From JAICKN01 sp036491415 (GTDB lineage: Bacteria > Acidobacteriota > Terriglobia > Terriglobales > Acidobacteriaceae), in the NCBI GenBank assembly GCA_036491415.1, contig DASXCC010000226.1, forward strand, positions 1-8,963: 8,963 bases of DNA, in the 5' to 3' direction. The position numbers and the translations under genes are program-made. The notes beneath the pieces were generated by a model. It saw only the letters and a list, made by a program, of their open reading frames with translations. It did not search any database and was not told the origin of the DNA. Positions 1 to 7,016 of this stretch are shown here, piece by piece. Position 1 is the stretch's first letter. Every line of letters starts with the position of its first letter.

Positions 1-6
1 GAAGAA

Positions 7-21
7 CAAGAAAAATTCTTG
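7..21 (-). terminator. Weak hairpin downstream of ppdK, possible terminator
   Basis: A perfect 6-bp inverted repeat (CAAGAA, 3-nt loop, TTCTTG) lies about 40 nt past the ppdK stop codon. On the minus strand it is followed by TTCTTC rather than a clean U-tract, and the stem is AT-rich, so its stability would be low. A 10-bp palindrome GTTCATGAAC (47-56) lies between it and the stop codon. Its position at the end of a four-gene operon makes a termination role possible, but the evidence is only the symmetry and the location. Confidence 0.22.
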
Positions 22-59
22 CTCTGTATTCTCCACGCCCCCTGCGGTTCATGAACTGT

Positions 60-2813
60 TTACTTCGTTCTACCTGCTTCGACTCCCAACTTATCCACTG
101 CCGCTGCCTGCGCCGCTGCTAAACGAGCGGTCAGTACGCGGAACGGCGAGCAGGAGACGTAGTTCAGGCCGATTTGATGGCAGAACTCGACGGACGAAGG
201 TTCGCCGCCGTGTTCGCCGCAAATGCCGACCTTCAGGTCAGACCGTGTTTTGCGGCCGCGTTCGGTGGCCATCTTCACCAACTGGCCAACGCCTTCGCGA
301 TCGAGCACCGCAAACGGATCCTGCTTCAGAATGCCTTCTGCAAGATACGTCGGTAGCACCTTATTGATGTCGTCACGCGAGAAGCCGAACGTGGTCTGCG
401 TGAGGTCGTTGGTGCCGAAGGAGAAAAATTCCGCTTCTGTAGCGATTTCGTTGGCCACTAAAGCGGCGCGGGGCAATTCGATCATTGTCCCAACTTTGTA
501 GTCAATCTTCCGCTCTTTTTCTTTGAAGACTTCTTCAGCAACACGGCGGATGATGGCCGCTTGGTTGGCCATTTCTTTTACAGTGGCCGTCAGAGGCACC
601 ATGACTTCGGGAGAAACTTTCCCTCCGTCTTTTGCGACGGCAAGGGCCGCTTCGAAAATGGCGCGGGCCTGCATCTCCGTGATTTCCGGATAGGTGATTC
701 CAAGGCGGCAACCACGATGACCGAGCATGGGATTAAATTCATGCAGGTCTTCCACTCGACGCAGCAGCTTTTTTAATCCACTCAGTTTTGGAGACTTTGG
801 TTTGGTGGCTTCGAGTACGGCGACTTCCACCATCAAGTCTTCGCGGCGCGGCAGGAACTCGTGCAATGGAGGATCCAACAGGCGGATAGTGACCGGGAAT
901 CCATCCATGGCGCGGAAAACGCCGATGAAGTCTTTGCGTTGCAGCGGCAACAATTTCTTCAGCGCGGCGCGGCGATCTTTCTCGGTGCTGGCCAGAATCA
1001 TAGCGCGCATGTGAGGAAGTTTTTCTTCGCCGAAGAACATGTGCTCGGTGCGGCAAAGGCCGATGCCTTCCGCTCCGAACGCACGTGCCTGAATGGCGTC
1101 GCGGGGAATGTCAGCATTGGCGCGGACTCCCAGCTTGCGGAATGGTTCGGACCAACCCATCAGCGTTTGCAATTCGGGATCATCGGGCGAAGCGTCGAGC
1201 GTGCCGAGCTTGCCTTTAATTACGCGTCCGGTAGTGCCATCGAGCGAAATCCAATCGCCGGCTTTGAATACCTGACCTTTGGCGTGCATCTCACGTTTCT
1301 TTTCATCCACGTGAATGTCGCCTGCGCCTGCGACGCAGCACTTACCCATGCCTCGAGTCACCACTGCGGCGTGGCTCGTCATACCGCCGCGCGAGGTTAG
1401 AATTCCGGCCGCGACTTCCATACCGTGAATGTCTTCCGGCGTGGTTTCCGCACGAACCAGGATGACCGGATTTTTCGTTGTCCCGTGTCCGGCTTTCTCC
1501 ACCGCTTCATCGGCGGAGAACACGATTTGTCCCACGGCCGCGCCAGGAGAAGCTGGCAAGCCAGTCGCAAGCACTTCTACTTTCGTTTTCTTCTCATCGA
1601 GGCGGGGAACGAGGAAGTCATAGAGCTGGTTAGGTTCGACGCGGAAGATCGCTTCGTCTTTTGTGATCAATCCTTCTTCGACCATCTGGATGGCAACGCG
1701 CACGGCCGCGCGTCCGGTGCGTTTTCCGTTACGCGTTTGCAACATATACAGCTTGCCGTCCTGAATGGTGAATTCAAAGTCCTGCATATCGCGATAGTGT
1801 TTTTCCAGGCGCGTGGTAATGTCGCGAAGCTGGTCGTACACTGCCGGCATCACTTTTTGCAGTTCAAGAATCGGAACTGGAGTGCGAATACCGGCCACAA
1901 CGTCTTCGCCCTGCGCGTTCATCAGGAATTCGCCGTAAAACTCTTTGGTTCCGATCGCTGGATTGCGGGTAAAGCCGACACCGGTGCCACTGGTGTCGCC
2001 GAGGTTTCCATAAACCATGGCTTGCACATTGACTGCGGTGCCGAGCATGTCGTCAATGTTGTTGATGCGGCGATAGTGTTTGGCGCGATCGTTCTGCCAG
2101 GAGCGGAACACGGCATCGCGGGACATCACAAGTTGATCATGCGCGTCCTGCGGGAAGTCACGCTTGGCATGCTTCTTTACGACCTTCTTGTATTCTTCGA
2201 TGACTTCTTTCAACGCCTTCGCGTCGAGATCGGTATCCAGCTTAGCTTTCTTTGCTTTTTTCTTTGCGTCGAAAACTTCTTCGAATTCGCTCTTTGGAAT
2301 TTCCAAAACGACGCTGCTGAACATCTGGATCAGGCGGCGATAGGAGTCGTATGCGAAACGGGGATTGTTGGTGCGCTTCGCCAAAGATTCAACGCTCTTG
2401 TCATTCAAGCCGAGGTTCAGGATCGTATCCATCATGCCGGGCATGGAGAACTTGGCGCCGGAGCGAACGCTGACGAGCAGCGGATTTTCGCCTTGGCCGA
2501 GCTTCTGGCCTTGCAAGTCTTCAAGCTTGCGCAGCGCTTCATCCATCTGTTGATTGACTTCTTTGGAAACATCGCCGTGACGCATGTATTCGCGGCAGGC
2601 TTCGGTCTGGATGGTGAATCCGGGAGGCACCGGTAATCCCGCGCTGGTCATCTCCGCGAGACCCGCGCCTTTGCCACCAAGAACATCTTTTAGTTTTCCA
2701 TGGCCATCGGCCTTGCCGCCGCCAAAAGAATAAACGTATTTCGTTCCGCCCTTTTTATTGTCCTGCTTACTTGCCACTTCAGTGTCGGGGAGTGTGCTAG
2801 TTGCCATATCCAT
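60..2813 (-). CDS. ppdK: Pyruvate, phosphate dikinase (PPDK)
   Basis: This cytoplasmic enzyme interconverts pyruvate + ATP + Pi with PEP + AMP + PPi, acting in PEP synthesis or PPi-dependent glycolysis. At 917 aa it is full length; the clostridial enzyme is about 874 aa. The N-terminal ATP-grasp domain spans roughly residues 25-380 (GGKGAGLAEM near 47, SVRSGAKFSMPGMMDTILNL near 115, LQTRNGKRT near 360). The swivelling phosphohistidine domain spans about 415-540, with the phosphorylated His481 in GGMTSHAAVVTRG. The C-terminal TIM barrel has GLCRTEHMFF, GTNDLTQTTFGFSRDD and the catalytic Cys865 in GICGEHGG. A Lys-rich stretch near 183-191 (AKKKAKKAK) and about 24 extra N-terminal residues add length. 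The start may be Met3 (2805-2807): AAGGA sits 5 nt before that ATG but abuts the first ATG. It is the last gene of the recO-glyQ-glyS-ppdK series, 101 nt after glyS. No PPDK regulatory kinase gene is adjacent. Confidence 0.97.
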   Translation of the reverse strand: MDMATSTLPDTEVASKQDNKKGGTKYVYSFGGGKADGHGKLKDVLGGKGAGLAEMTSAGLPVPPGFTIQTEACREYMRHGDVSKEVNQQMDEALRKLEDLQGQKLGQGENPLLVSVRSGAKFSMPGMMDTILNLGLNDKSVESLAKRTNNPRFAYDSYRRLIQMFSSVVLEIPKSEFEEVFDAKKKAKKAKLDTDLDAKALKEVIEEYKKVVKKHAKRDFPQDAHDQLVMSRDAVFRSWQNDRAKHYRRINNIDDMLGTAVNVQAMVYGNLGDTSGTGVGFTRNPAIGTKEFYGEFLMNAQGEDVVAGIRTPVPILELQKVMPAVYDQLRDITTRLEKHYRDMQDFEFTIQDGKLYMLQTRNGKRTGRAAVRVAIQMVEEGLITKDEAIFRVEPNQLYDFLVPRLDEKKTKVEVLATGLPASPGAAVGQIVFSADEAVEKAGHGTTKNPVILVRAETTPEDIHGMEVAAGILTSRGGMTSHAAVVTRGMGKCCVAGAGDIHVDEKKREMHAKGQVFKAGDWISLDGTTGRVIKGKLGTLDASPDDPELQTLMGWSEPFRKLGVRANADIPRDAIQARAFGAEGIGLCRTEHMFFGEEKLPHMRAMILASTEKDRRAALKKLLPLQRKDFIGVFRAMDGFPVTIRLLDPPLHEFLPRREDLMVEVAVLEATKPKSPKLSGLKKLLRRVEDLHEFNPMLGHRGCRLGITYPEITEMQARAIFEAALAVAKDGGKVSPEVMVPLTATVKEMANQAAIIRRVAEEVFKEKERKIDYKVGTMIELPRAALVANEIATEAEFFSFGTNDLTQTTFGFSRDDINKVLPTYLAEGILKQDPFAVLDREGVGQLVKMATERGRKTRSDLKVGICGEHGGEPSSVEFCHQIGLNYVSCSPFRVLTARLAAAQAAAVDKLGVEAGRTK

Positions 2814-2850
2814 CCTTTATTTAAGTTGATTCTTGAATGTCTTAACGTTT

Positions 2851-2891
2851 TGTCATTTCGAGCGGATTCATTCGCTTTGCTCGGAATGACA
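2851..2891. repeat. REP-like inverted repeat between glyS and ppdK
   Basis: Two 13-nt arms (2851-2863 and 2879-2891) are reverse complements except for one position, which is a T-G wobble on the plus strand and an A-C mismatch on the minus strand. The arms read TGTCATTTCGAGC and GCTCGGAATGACA. The interior contains a second short pairing option, AGCG (2861-2864) with CGCT (2873-2876). From memory, GTCATTCCGAGC palindromes are widely dispersed between genes in acidobacterial genomes, which suggests a REP-type element. As RNA on the minus strand it would form a stem between the glyS stop and the ppdK start. It might therefore act as a partial terminator or a 3'-end stabiliser. No T-tract follows on the minus strand. 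Confidence 0.6.
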
Positions 2892-2914
2892 GTATTACGT
2901 GTAAAAACTAAAAC

Positions 2915-5050
2915 CTACTTGCCTTCAGTCACGATTTCGGAGAAATCGGCAATGGTTGAAAATTCCTTGAGCAGTATTTGCAACAAGGCCAACCGGTTCG
3001 CACGAATGCGTTCGTCTTCCACCATGACCATGACTTTATCGAAAAATTTGTCCACCGGTTCGCGGGCGGCAGAGAGAAGCAACAACGCCTCTTTGTATTC
3101 CTTCTTCTGGCGGTGCGCTTCAATTTTAGGTGAATTTTGCTCCAAATACGCAGCCAATGATTTTTCTTCTTCCGCCACTCCCGGAAGCAATTCGAACTTT
3201 TCGGCGATGCGAAGCTTCTTTTCGCCTGCCTGCTTCAAAATGTTGCGGATTCGCTTCGAGGCAGCCGCCACTGCCTGGAACTCCGGGACGGGCAGAACAT
3301 CGCTGACGGCTTTGGCGCGGGCGACTGCATCGACAACATCATCGGAGCCCTCGACCAATACGGCATTTACAACGTCATATCTGAATCCGAGAGCGTCACG
3401 AAGGTAAAATTCCACGCGCTCGCGGAAAAACGCCTCCACGGATTTGGTGAATTCTGCGTTGCTAAATTTCTTTTCCGCAGCGGAGCCTGCATATCCAGCG
3501 CGGGCGTCCTTCATCAAAGAGGAAATTTGAATAGGCAATTTGTGCTCGGCAACAGTCTTTACGATTCCGTTGGCCTGGCGACGCAACGCGAAGGGATCTT
3601 TGGATCCGCTCGGGACCAGGCCCAAGGCGAACATTCCGGCAATACTGTCTGCTTTGTCGCCAACGGAAAGTACCGCGCCTTCGGTGCTGCGCGGCACGGA
3701 ATCTTCCATGGATTCCGGCTTGTACTGATCGTAAACAGCGTCAGCAATGGCGAAACGGTTTGCTTCGGGAAGGTCAGGATCGAGAGACTGCACGCGGGAG
3801 TAAAGCCCGCCGACAATTCCCTGGAGTTCGGTAAATTCTTTTACCAGTTCGGTGGTCAGGTCGGTTTTCGCCAGGCACGCCGCTTTGTGAATAATGCCCG
3901 GGCGTGCCGCAACTCCATTTTGACGGATGATTTCGCTTAGTCCGCTGCACAATTTTTGCACGCGGACGGTTTTTTCGTAGTAACTGCCCAGATCTTTCTG
4001 GAACGTGACGTTCCGCAACAGTTCGACGCGCTCGCGCAACGGACGTTTTTGGTCGGTCTGCCAAAAGAACCGTGCGTCATTGAATCGGGCGCGTAATACG
4101 CGTTCGTGGCCGTGGCGAATAATGCCCTGCGGATCGCCGTCGGTGTTGAGCACAGCCAGAAAATTCGGAAGCAGCTTACCCTTGGCATCTTCAACCGCAA
4201 AATATTTTTGGTGGTCGCGCATGACCGTTACCAGCACTTCTTCAGGCAGCGACAAAAATTCAGGATCAAATTCGCCCAGAATCACAGACGGCCATTCCGT
4301 GAGGTTCACAACGGTATCAAGCAGCGAATCATCCGGACGCAAAAAACCATTTGCGAGACGCGCGGTGAATTTGAGTTGCTCGGTGACAAGCATTTTGCGC
4401 GCATCCTGCGCCATGACCTTTGCTTCGTACAGAGCATTCGAATAGGAATCAGGATTCGCAATCTCTACGCTTTCTGTTCCCAATTGCCTGTGCCCGCGAG
4501 AAGTTTTTCCCGCGCGGATGCCGGCAAACTCCAACGGAACCACTTCACCATCGAGCATGGCAACCAACCAACGCACCGGACGGACGAAGCGCTCGCTTGG
4601 TTTCTGCCAGTACATGTTTTTCGGCCAATAGATGGCGGCAATTTCCTTGGGCAGAAATTCTGAAAGGACTTCCGCAGCCGCACGTCCTTTTTTCGTGACA
4701 TTGGCGGAGAGATATTCGCCTTTGGGGGTAGAAACTTTTTCCAGCTTGCTTACGTCCACGCCAACTTTTTTGGCGAAGGCGTGGGCGGCGGGAGTTGGCT
4801 GCCCATCTTTAAATGCGACGGCAGTAGATGGTCCGGTCGCTTGCTCGGTAATATCCGGCTGCGCCGCCGGAATGCCAGTGGCAATCAGCGCCAATCGCCG
4901 GGGCGTATTAAAACATTCGATAGTCTGGGTGGAAGGCAAGCGCTCGCGCGTGAGCAAATCAGCAAGGCGCTTTTGTAAATCCGCGGCAGCGGGTTCGATC
5001 ATCCGCGCGGGGATTTCTTCGGTACCGATCTCGATTAAAAAGTCTGGCAT
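2915..5050 (-). CDS. glyS: Glycyl-tRNA synthetase beta subunit
   Basis: This is the tRNA-binding subunit of the bacterial alpha2-beta2 glycyl-tRNA synthetase, which charges tRNA-Gly in the cytoplasm together with GlyQ. At 711 aa it is within the usual range of about 690-720. The canonical start MPDFLIEIGTEEIP supports the chosen ATG. Family motifs in order are NTPRRLALIATGI near 48-60, FVRPVRWLVAMLDG near 155-168, SRGHRQLG near 184-191, TEWPSVILGEFDPEFLSLP near 251-269, VMRDHQKYF near 276-284 and RVLRARFNDARFFW near 317-330. An HD-like region KTDLTTELVKEFTELQG lies near 395-411, and DKADSIAGMFALGLVPSGSK near 465-484 is followed by DPFALRRQANG. A DALR-type anticodon-binding region forms the C-terminus. 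No convincing Shine-Dalgarno sequence precedes the ATG, and glyQ ends 21 nt upstream, so translation probably depends on coupling to glyQ. No truncation is seen. Confidence 0.97.
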   Translation of the reverse strand: MPDFLIEIGTEEIPARMIEPAAADLQKRLADLLTRERLPSTQTIECFNTPRRLALIATGIPAAQPDITEQATGPSTAVAFKDGQPTPAAHAFAKKVGVDVSKLEKVSTPKGEYLSANVTKKGRAAAEVLSEFLPKEIAAIYWPKNMYWQKPSERFVRPVRWLVAMLDGEVVPLEFAGIRAGKTSRGHRQLGTESVEIANPDSYSNALYEAKVMAQDARKMLVTEQLKFTARLANGFLRPDDSLLDTVVNLTEWPSVILGEFDPEFLSLPEEVLVTVMRDHQKYFAVEDAKGKLLPNFLAVLNTDGDPQGIIRHGHERVLRARFNDARFFWQTDQKRPLRERVELLRNVTFQKDLGSYYEKTVRVQKLCSGLSEIIRQNGVAARPGIIHKAACLAKTDLTTELVKEFTELQGIVGGLYSRVQSLDPDLPEANRFAIADAVYDQYKPESMEDSVPRSTEGAVLSVGDKADSIAGMFALGLVPSGSKDPFALRRQANGIVKTVAEHKLPIQISSLMKDARAGYAGSAAEKKFSNAEFTKSVEAFFRERVEFYLRDALGFRYDVVNAVLVEGSDDVVDAVARAKAVSDVLPVPEFQAVAAASKRIRNILKQAGEKKLRIAEKFELLPGVAEEEKSLAAYLEQNSPKIEAHRQKKEYKEALLLLSAAREPVDKFFDKVMVMVEDERIRANRLALLQILLKEFSTIADFSEIVTEGK

Positions 5051-5071
5051 TGAATTGGAAATATTCTGCGT

Positions 5072-6103
5072 TTATGAAACCGGTGCAAATTTCTTCTTCT
5101 TTTTCTCAGCAGGCGCAGGTTCTTCTTTATTTTCCGTAATGTTTTGCTGATCGACCCAGGCTTTTGCAATTCCTACGGCCAACGCGCGCACCCGCGCGAT
5201 GACGCCGACGCGCTCGGTTACAGAAATTGCCCCACGCGCGTCGAGGATATTGAAATAATGCGAGCACTTCAGGCAGAGATCGTATGCGCCGAGAAGAGGG
5301 AAACGTTGCTTATCATGAATCGTGGGGTGCCCTGTACTTGTCGCGTTTTCTTCGACAGGGCGGGGATTTTTCAATTCAGCGTACCGATCCAGCAACGCCT
5401 TACACTCCGCCTCACAAAGCTCAAAGTGCTTCCAGGTTTTCTCAACGTCAGCTTCTTCGAAGTTGTAAACCGAGAACTGCAATTCATCGGCGAGCCGCAC
5501 ATCGCCGTACTTCACTTCATTCCCAGTCAGCGGATCACGCGCCCACACGATGTCATAAATGCTGTTCACATCCTGCAAGAAAGCGCCGATGCGTTCGAGC
5601 CCGTAGGTAAGCTCGGCGCAAATCGGATTGAGATCCACGCCGCCACACTGCTGGAAATAAGTGAACTGGGTGATTTCCAGGCCGTCGAGCATCACCTGCC
5701 AGCCGATACCCCACGCGCCTAATGTCGGCGACTCCCAGTTGTCTTCTTCAAACTTAATGTCGTGCTGACGGAGGTCGATTCCGATTGCGGCCAAAGACTC
5801 GAGGTAAAGCTCTTGCACATTCTGCGGCGGAGGCTTCAGGATCACCTGAAGCTGCATGTGCTTGAACAAGCGATTGGGATTTTCTCCATATCGCCCGTCT
5901 GCCGGACGTCGAGAAGGCTGGACATACGCGACTTTGTACGGCTTCGGCCCAAGAACACGCAGAAAAGTTTCGGGCGCCATCGTTCCCGCGCCAACTTCTA
6001 CGTCATGAGGCTGTTGTAGAACGCATCCGCGCGCGGCCCAGAAAGACTGCAGGCGCAGGATCAGTTCCTGATACGTCGGCGAGTTTGATTTAGGTGGAGT
6101 CAC
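5072..6103 (-). CDS. glyQ: Glycyl-tRNA synthetase alpha subunit
   Basis: This is the catalytic class II subunit of glycyl-tRNA synthetase; it makes glycyl-adenylate and works with GlyS. Diagnostic motifs are LQQPHDVEVGAGTMAPETFL near 29-48, AYVQPSRRPADGRYGENPNR near 59-78, FEEDNWESPTLGAWGIGW near 118-135, DGLEITQFTYFQQCGG near 140-154, ELTYGLERI near 164-172 and FNILDARGAISVTER near 284-298. The start is GTG at 6101-6103, because an in-frame TAA lies only one codon upstream and the next Met (42) is inside the conserved core. At 343 aa it is longer than the usual 290-300 aa. Two additions account for this: an insertion of about 25 residues around 243-268, between the usual ENP segment and the conserved YDLCLKCSHYFN block, and a charged tail (about 321-343) with five consecutive lysines. 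No clear ribosome-binding site is visible, so coupling with recO, 40 nt upstream, is possible. Confidence 0.97.
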   Translation of the reverse strand: MTPPKSNSPTYQELILRLQSFWAARGCVLQQPHDVEVGAGTMAPETFLRVLGPKPYKVAYVQPSRRPADGRYGENPNRLFKHMQLQVILKPPPQNVQELYLESLAAIGIDLRQHDIKFEEDNWESPTLGAWGIGWQVMLDGLEITQFTYFQQCGGVDLNPICAELTYGLERIGAFLQDVNSIYDIVWARDPLTGNEVKYGDVRLADELQFSVYNFEEADVEKTWKHFELCEAECKALLDRYAELKNPRPVEENATSTGHPTIHDKQRFPLLGAYDLCLKCSHYFNILDARGAISVTERVGVIARVRALAVGIAKAWVDQQNITENKEEPAPAEKKKKKFAPVS

Positions 6104-6125
6104 AAGTTAAACAGCATTTAGTAGC

Positions 6126-6153
6126 TGGCACTTCGATTAATTGCTAAGTGCCA
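6126..6153 (-). other. Perfect hairpin spanning the recO stop codon
   Basis: TGGCACTT (6126-6133) and AAGTGCCA (6146-6153) form a perfect 8-bp inverted repeat with a 12-nt loop. The right arm overlaps the recO TAG stop (6144-6146), and the left arm lies in the recO-glyQ gap. No T-run follows in the direction of transcription, so this is not a classical rho-independent terminator. It could be an mRNA structure affecting recO-glyQ coupling or processing, or it could be chance. Confidence 0.45.
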
Positions 6154-6887
6154 ATCTTTTCCAGCATTCCTGCCGTGACCAGCTTCTTCTCGATATGCCG
6201 TTGCAGTGTCTGCAACAAAAACTTCCGCAGATCCGAACCAAAAGACTTCGGCCAAGCTGCTCCGGTGAAACTCTCCACCGGCGCTCGAAACATCTGCGCG
6301 GCTGTCGCTCGCGACTCTGCTGAAATCTCTGACGACGCCAAACGCTTGTCGTCCACGCACATCAGGCCATCGGCCAGCACATGAAAAAACGCTCGATCCC
6401 CGTTCAATTCCCGTCCGCAGACGATGCACTCAGAGAGCTCCGGCAAATAACCCATCAGCCGCGTCATCCACAGCTCAAAGTACGTGATGGGCATCCAAAA
6501 CGCTTCATGCTGCATTTGCCCCAACACCGAGAGCGTCAGCCGGAACACTGCATCGTTCGCATCACGATCGGGCAACAACTCATCCAACAATTCCGCGACA
6601 TGCGCTAAAGCAATCGCCCGCGAATAAGTTACTTCAGTAGCCAGCGGCGACTCGAGCACATCGCATGAATCCAGCCGCGCTAATTCCTGCTGTTCGCGGT
6701 CTTCGTAATACGCCCGAACGTACGTCAGCGGCTCGAGCGCGCCACCAAACCGCCGTTTCGATTTCTTGGCGGACCGCGCTACCGCGTGAACTTTGCCTTC
6801 CAGCCGGGTAAAAAGCGTGACCAGCAGGTCCGCCTCGCGCAGCGGATAAGTGCGCAAGACAATCGCTTCCGACTCCTTCAGCGCCAT
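6144..6887 (-). CDS. recO: DNA repair protein RecO
   Basis: RecO is a cytoplasmic recombination mediator that works with RecR to displace SSB and load RecA at gaps (RecFOR pathway). At 247 aa the length is typical. The N-terminal OB fold (residues 1-80) shows the family pattern ESEAIVLRTYPLREADLLVTLFT, then GKVHAVARSAKKSKRRFGG and LEPLTYVRAYY. A helical domain follows (MPITYFELWMTRLMGYLPEL near 132-151). The zinc-finger region has CIVC (Cys154, Cys157) and GLMCVDD (Cys177). The usual fourth cysteine, expected three residues after Cys177, is replaced by Asp180. The start ATG is preceded by AAGG five bases upstream and begins the typical MALKESEAIV. It is the first gene of the minus-strand operon and is divergent from the aminotransferase gene. 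The family assignment is secure; loss of one zinc ligand is read directly from the sequence. Confidence 0.95.
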   Translation of the reverse strand: MALKESEAIVLRTYPLREADLLVTLFTRLEGKVHAVARSAKKSKRRFGGALEPLTYVRAYYEDREQQELARLDSCDVLESPLATEVTYSRAIALAHVAELLDELLPDRDANDAVFRLTLSVLGQMQHEAFWMPITYFELWMTRLMGYLPELSECIVCGRELNGDRAFFHVLADGLMCVDDKRLASSEISAESRATAAQMFRAPVESFTGAAWPKSFGSDLRKFLLQTLQRHIEKKLVTAGMLEKIGT

Positions 6888-6910
6888 CGAAGCCTTGCAG
6901 GTAAACCATG

Positions 6911-6939
6911 ATTGTAAATGGAGTTGCAGGGATTGGAAA
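6911..6939 (-). promoter_or_regulatory. Putative sigma-70 promoter for recO-glyQ-glyS-ppdK
   Basis: On the minus strand a -10-like TACAAT (plus-strand 6911-6916, 5 of 6 to consensus) is separated by exactly 17 bp from a -35-like TTTCCA (plus-strand 6934-6939, 4 of 6). Transcription would begin near 6904, leaving a short leader before the recO ATG at 6887. The intergenic region between the divergent recO and aminotransferase genes is the expected location. This is a pattern match only. Confidence 0.45.
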
Positions 6940-7016
6940 GCAGCGATGCTATGGCCGCAGATGCCCCTGGGTGGCCACTGAGAAGATTCTGCATTATGCT
7001 TTTGAAAGACTCCACT

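Noticed and set aside
183..2300. Lys-rich region of PPDK as a nuclear or transit-type signal
   Set aside because: The context is bacterial, and the Lys-rich stretch aligns with a variable surface segment of the ATP-grasp domain that is also charged in other PPDKs.
1425..2636. 403-codon open frame on the plus strand opposite ppdK
   Set aside because: It is a shadow of the ppdK coding strand, has no recognisable domain, and ppdK has full-length family similarity on the other strand.
6126..6145. TGGCAC followed by TTGCT near the recO-glyQ junction as a sigma-54 promoter on the plus strand
   Set aside because: The spacing is four bases too long between the two elements, and it would point back into recO; the symmetry of the hairpin explains the sequence.
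6924..6952. TTGCAG, 17 bp, TGCTAT as a possible promoter for the aminotransferase gene
   Set aside because: Only three of six bases match in each element, so it is not distinguishable from chance, although some promoter must lie in this gap.
6918..7016. 33-residue N-terminal extension of the aminotransferase frame
   Set aside because: The family normally begins at the MNVPLLDLKAQY-type sequence; the extension is not family-like and overlaps the promoter region.
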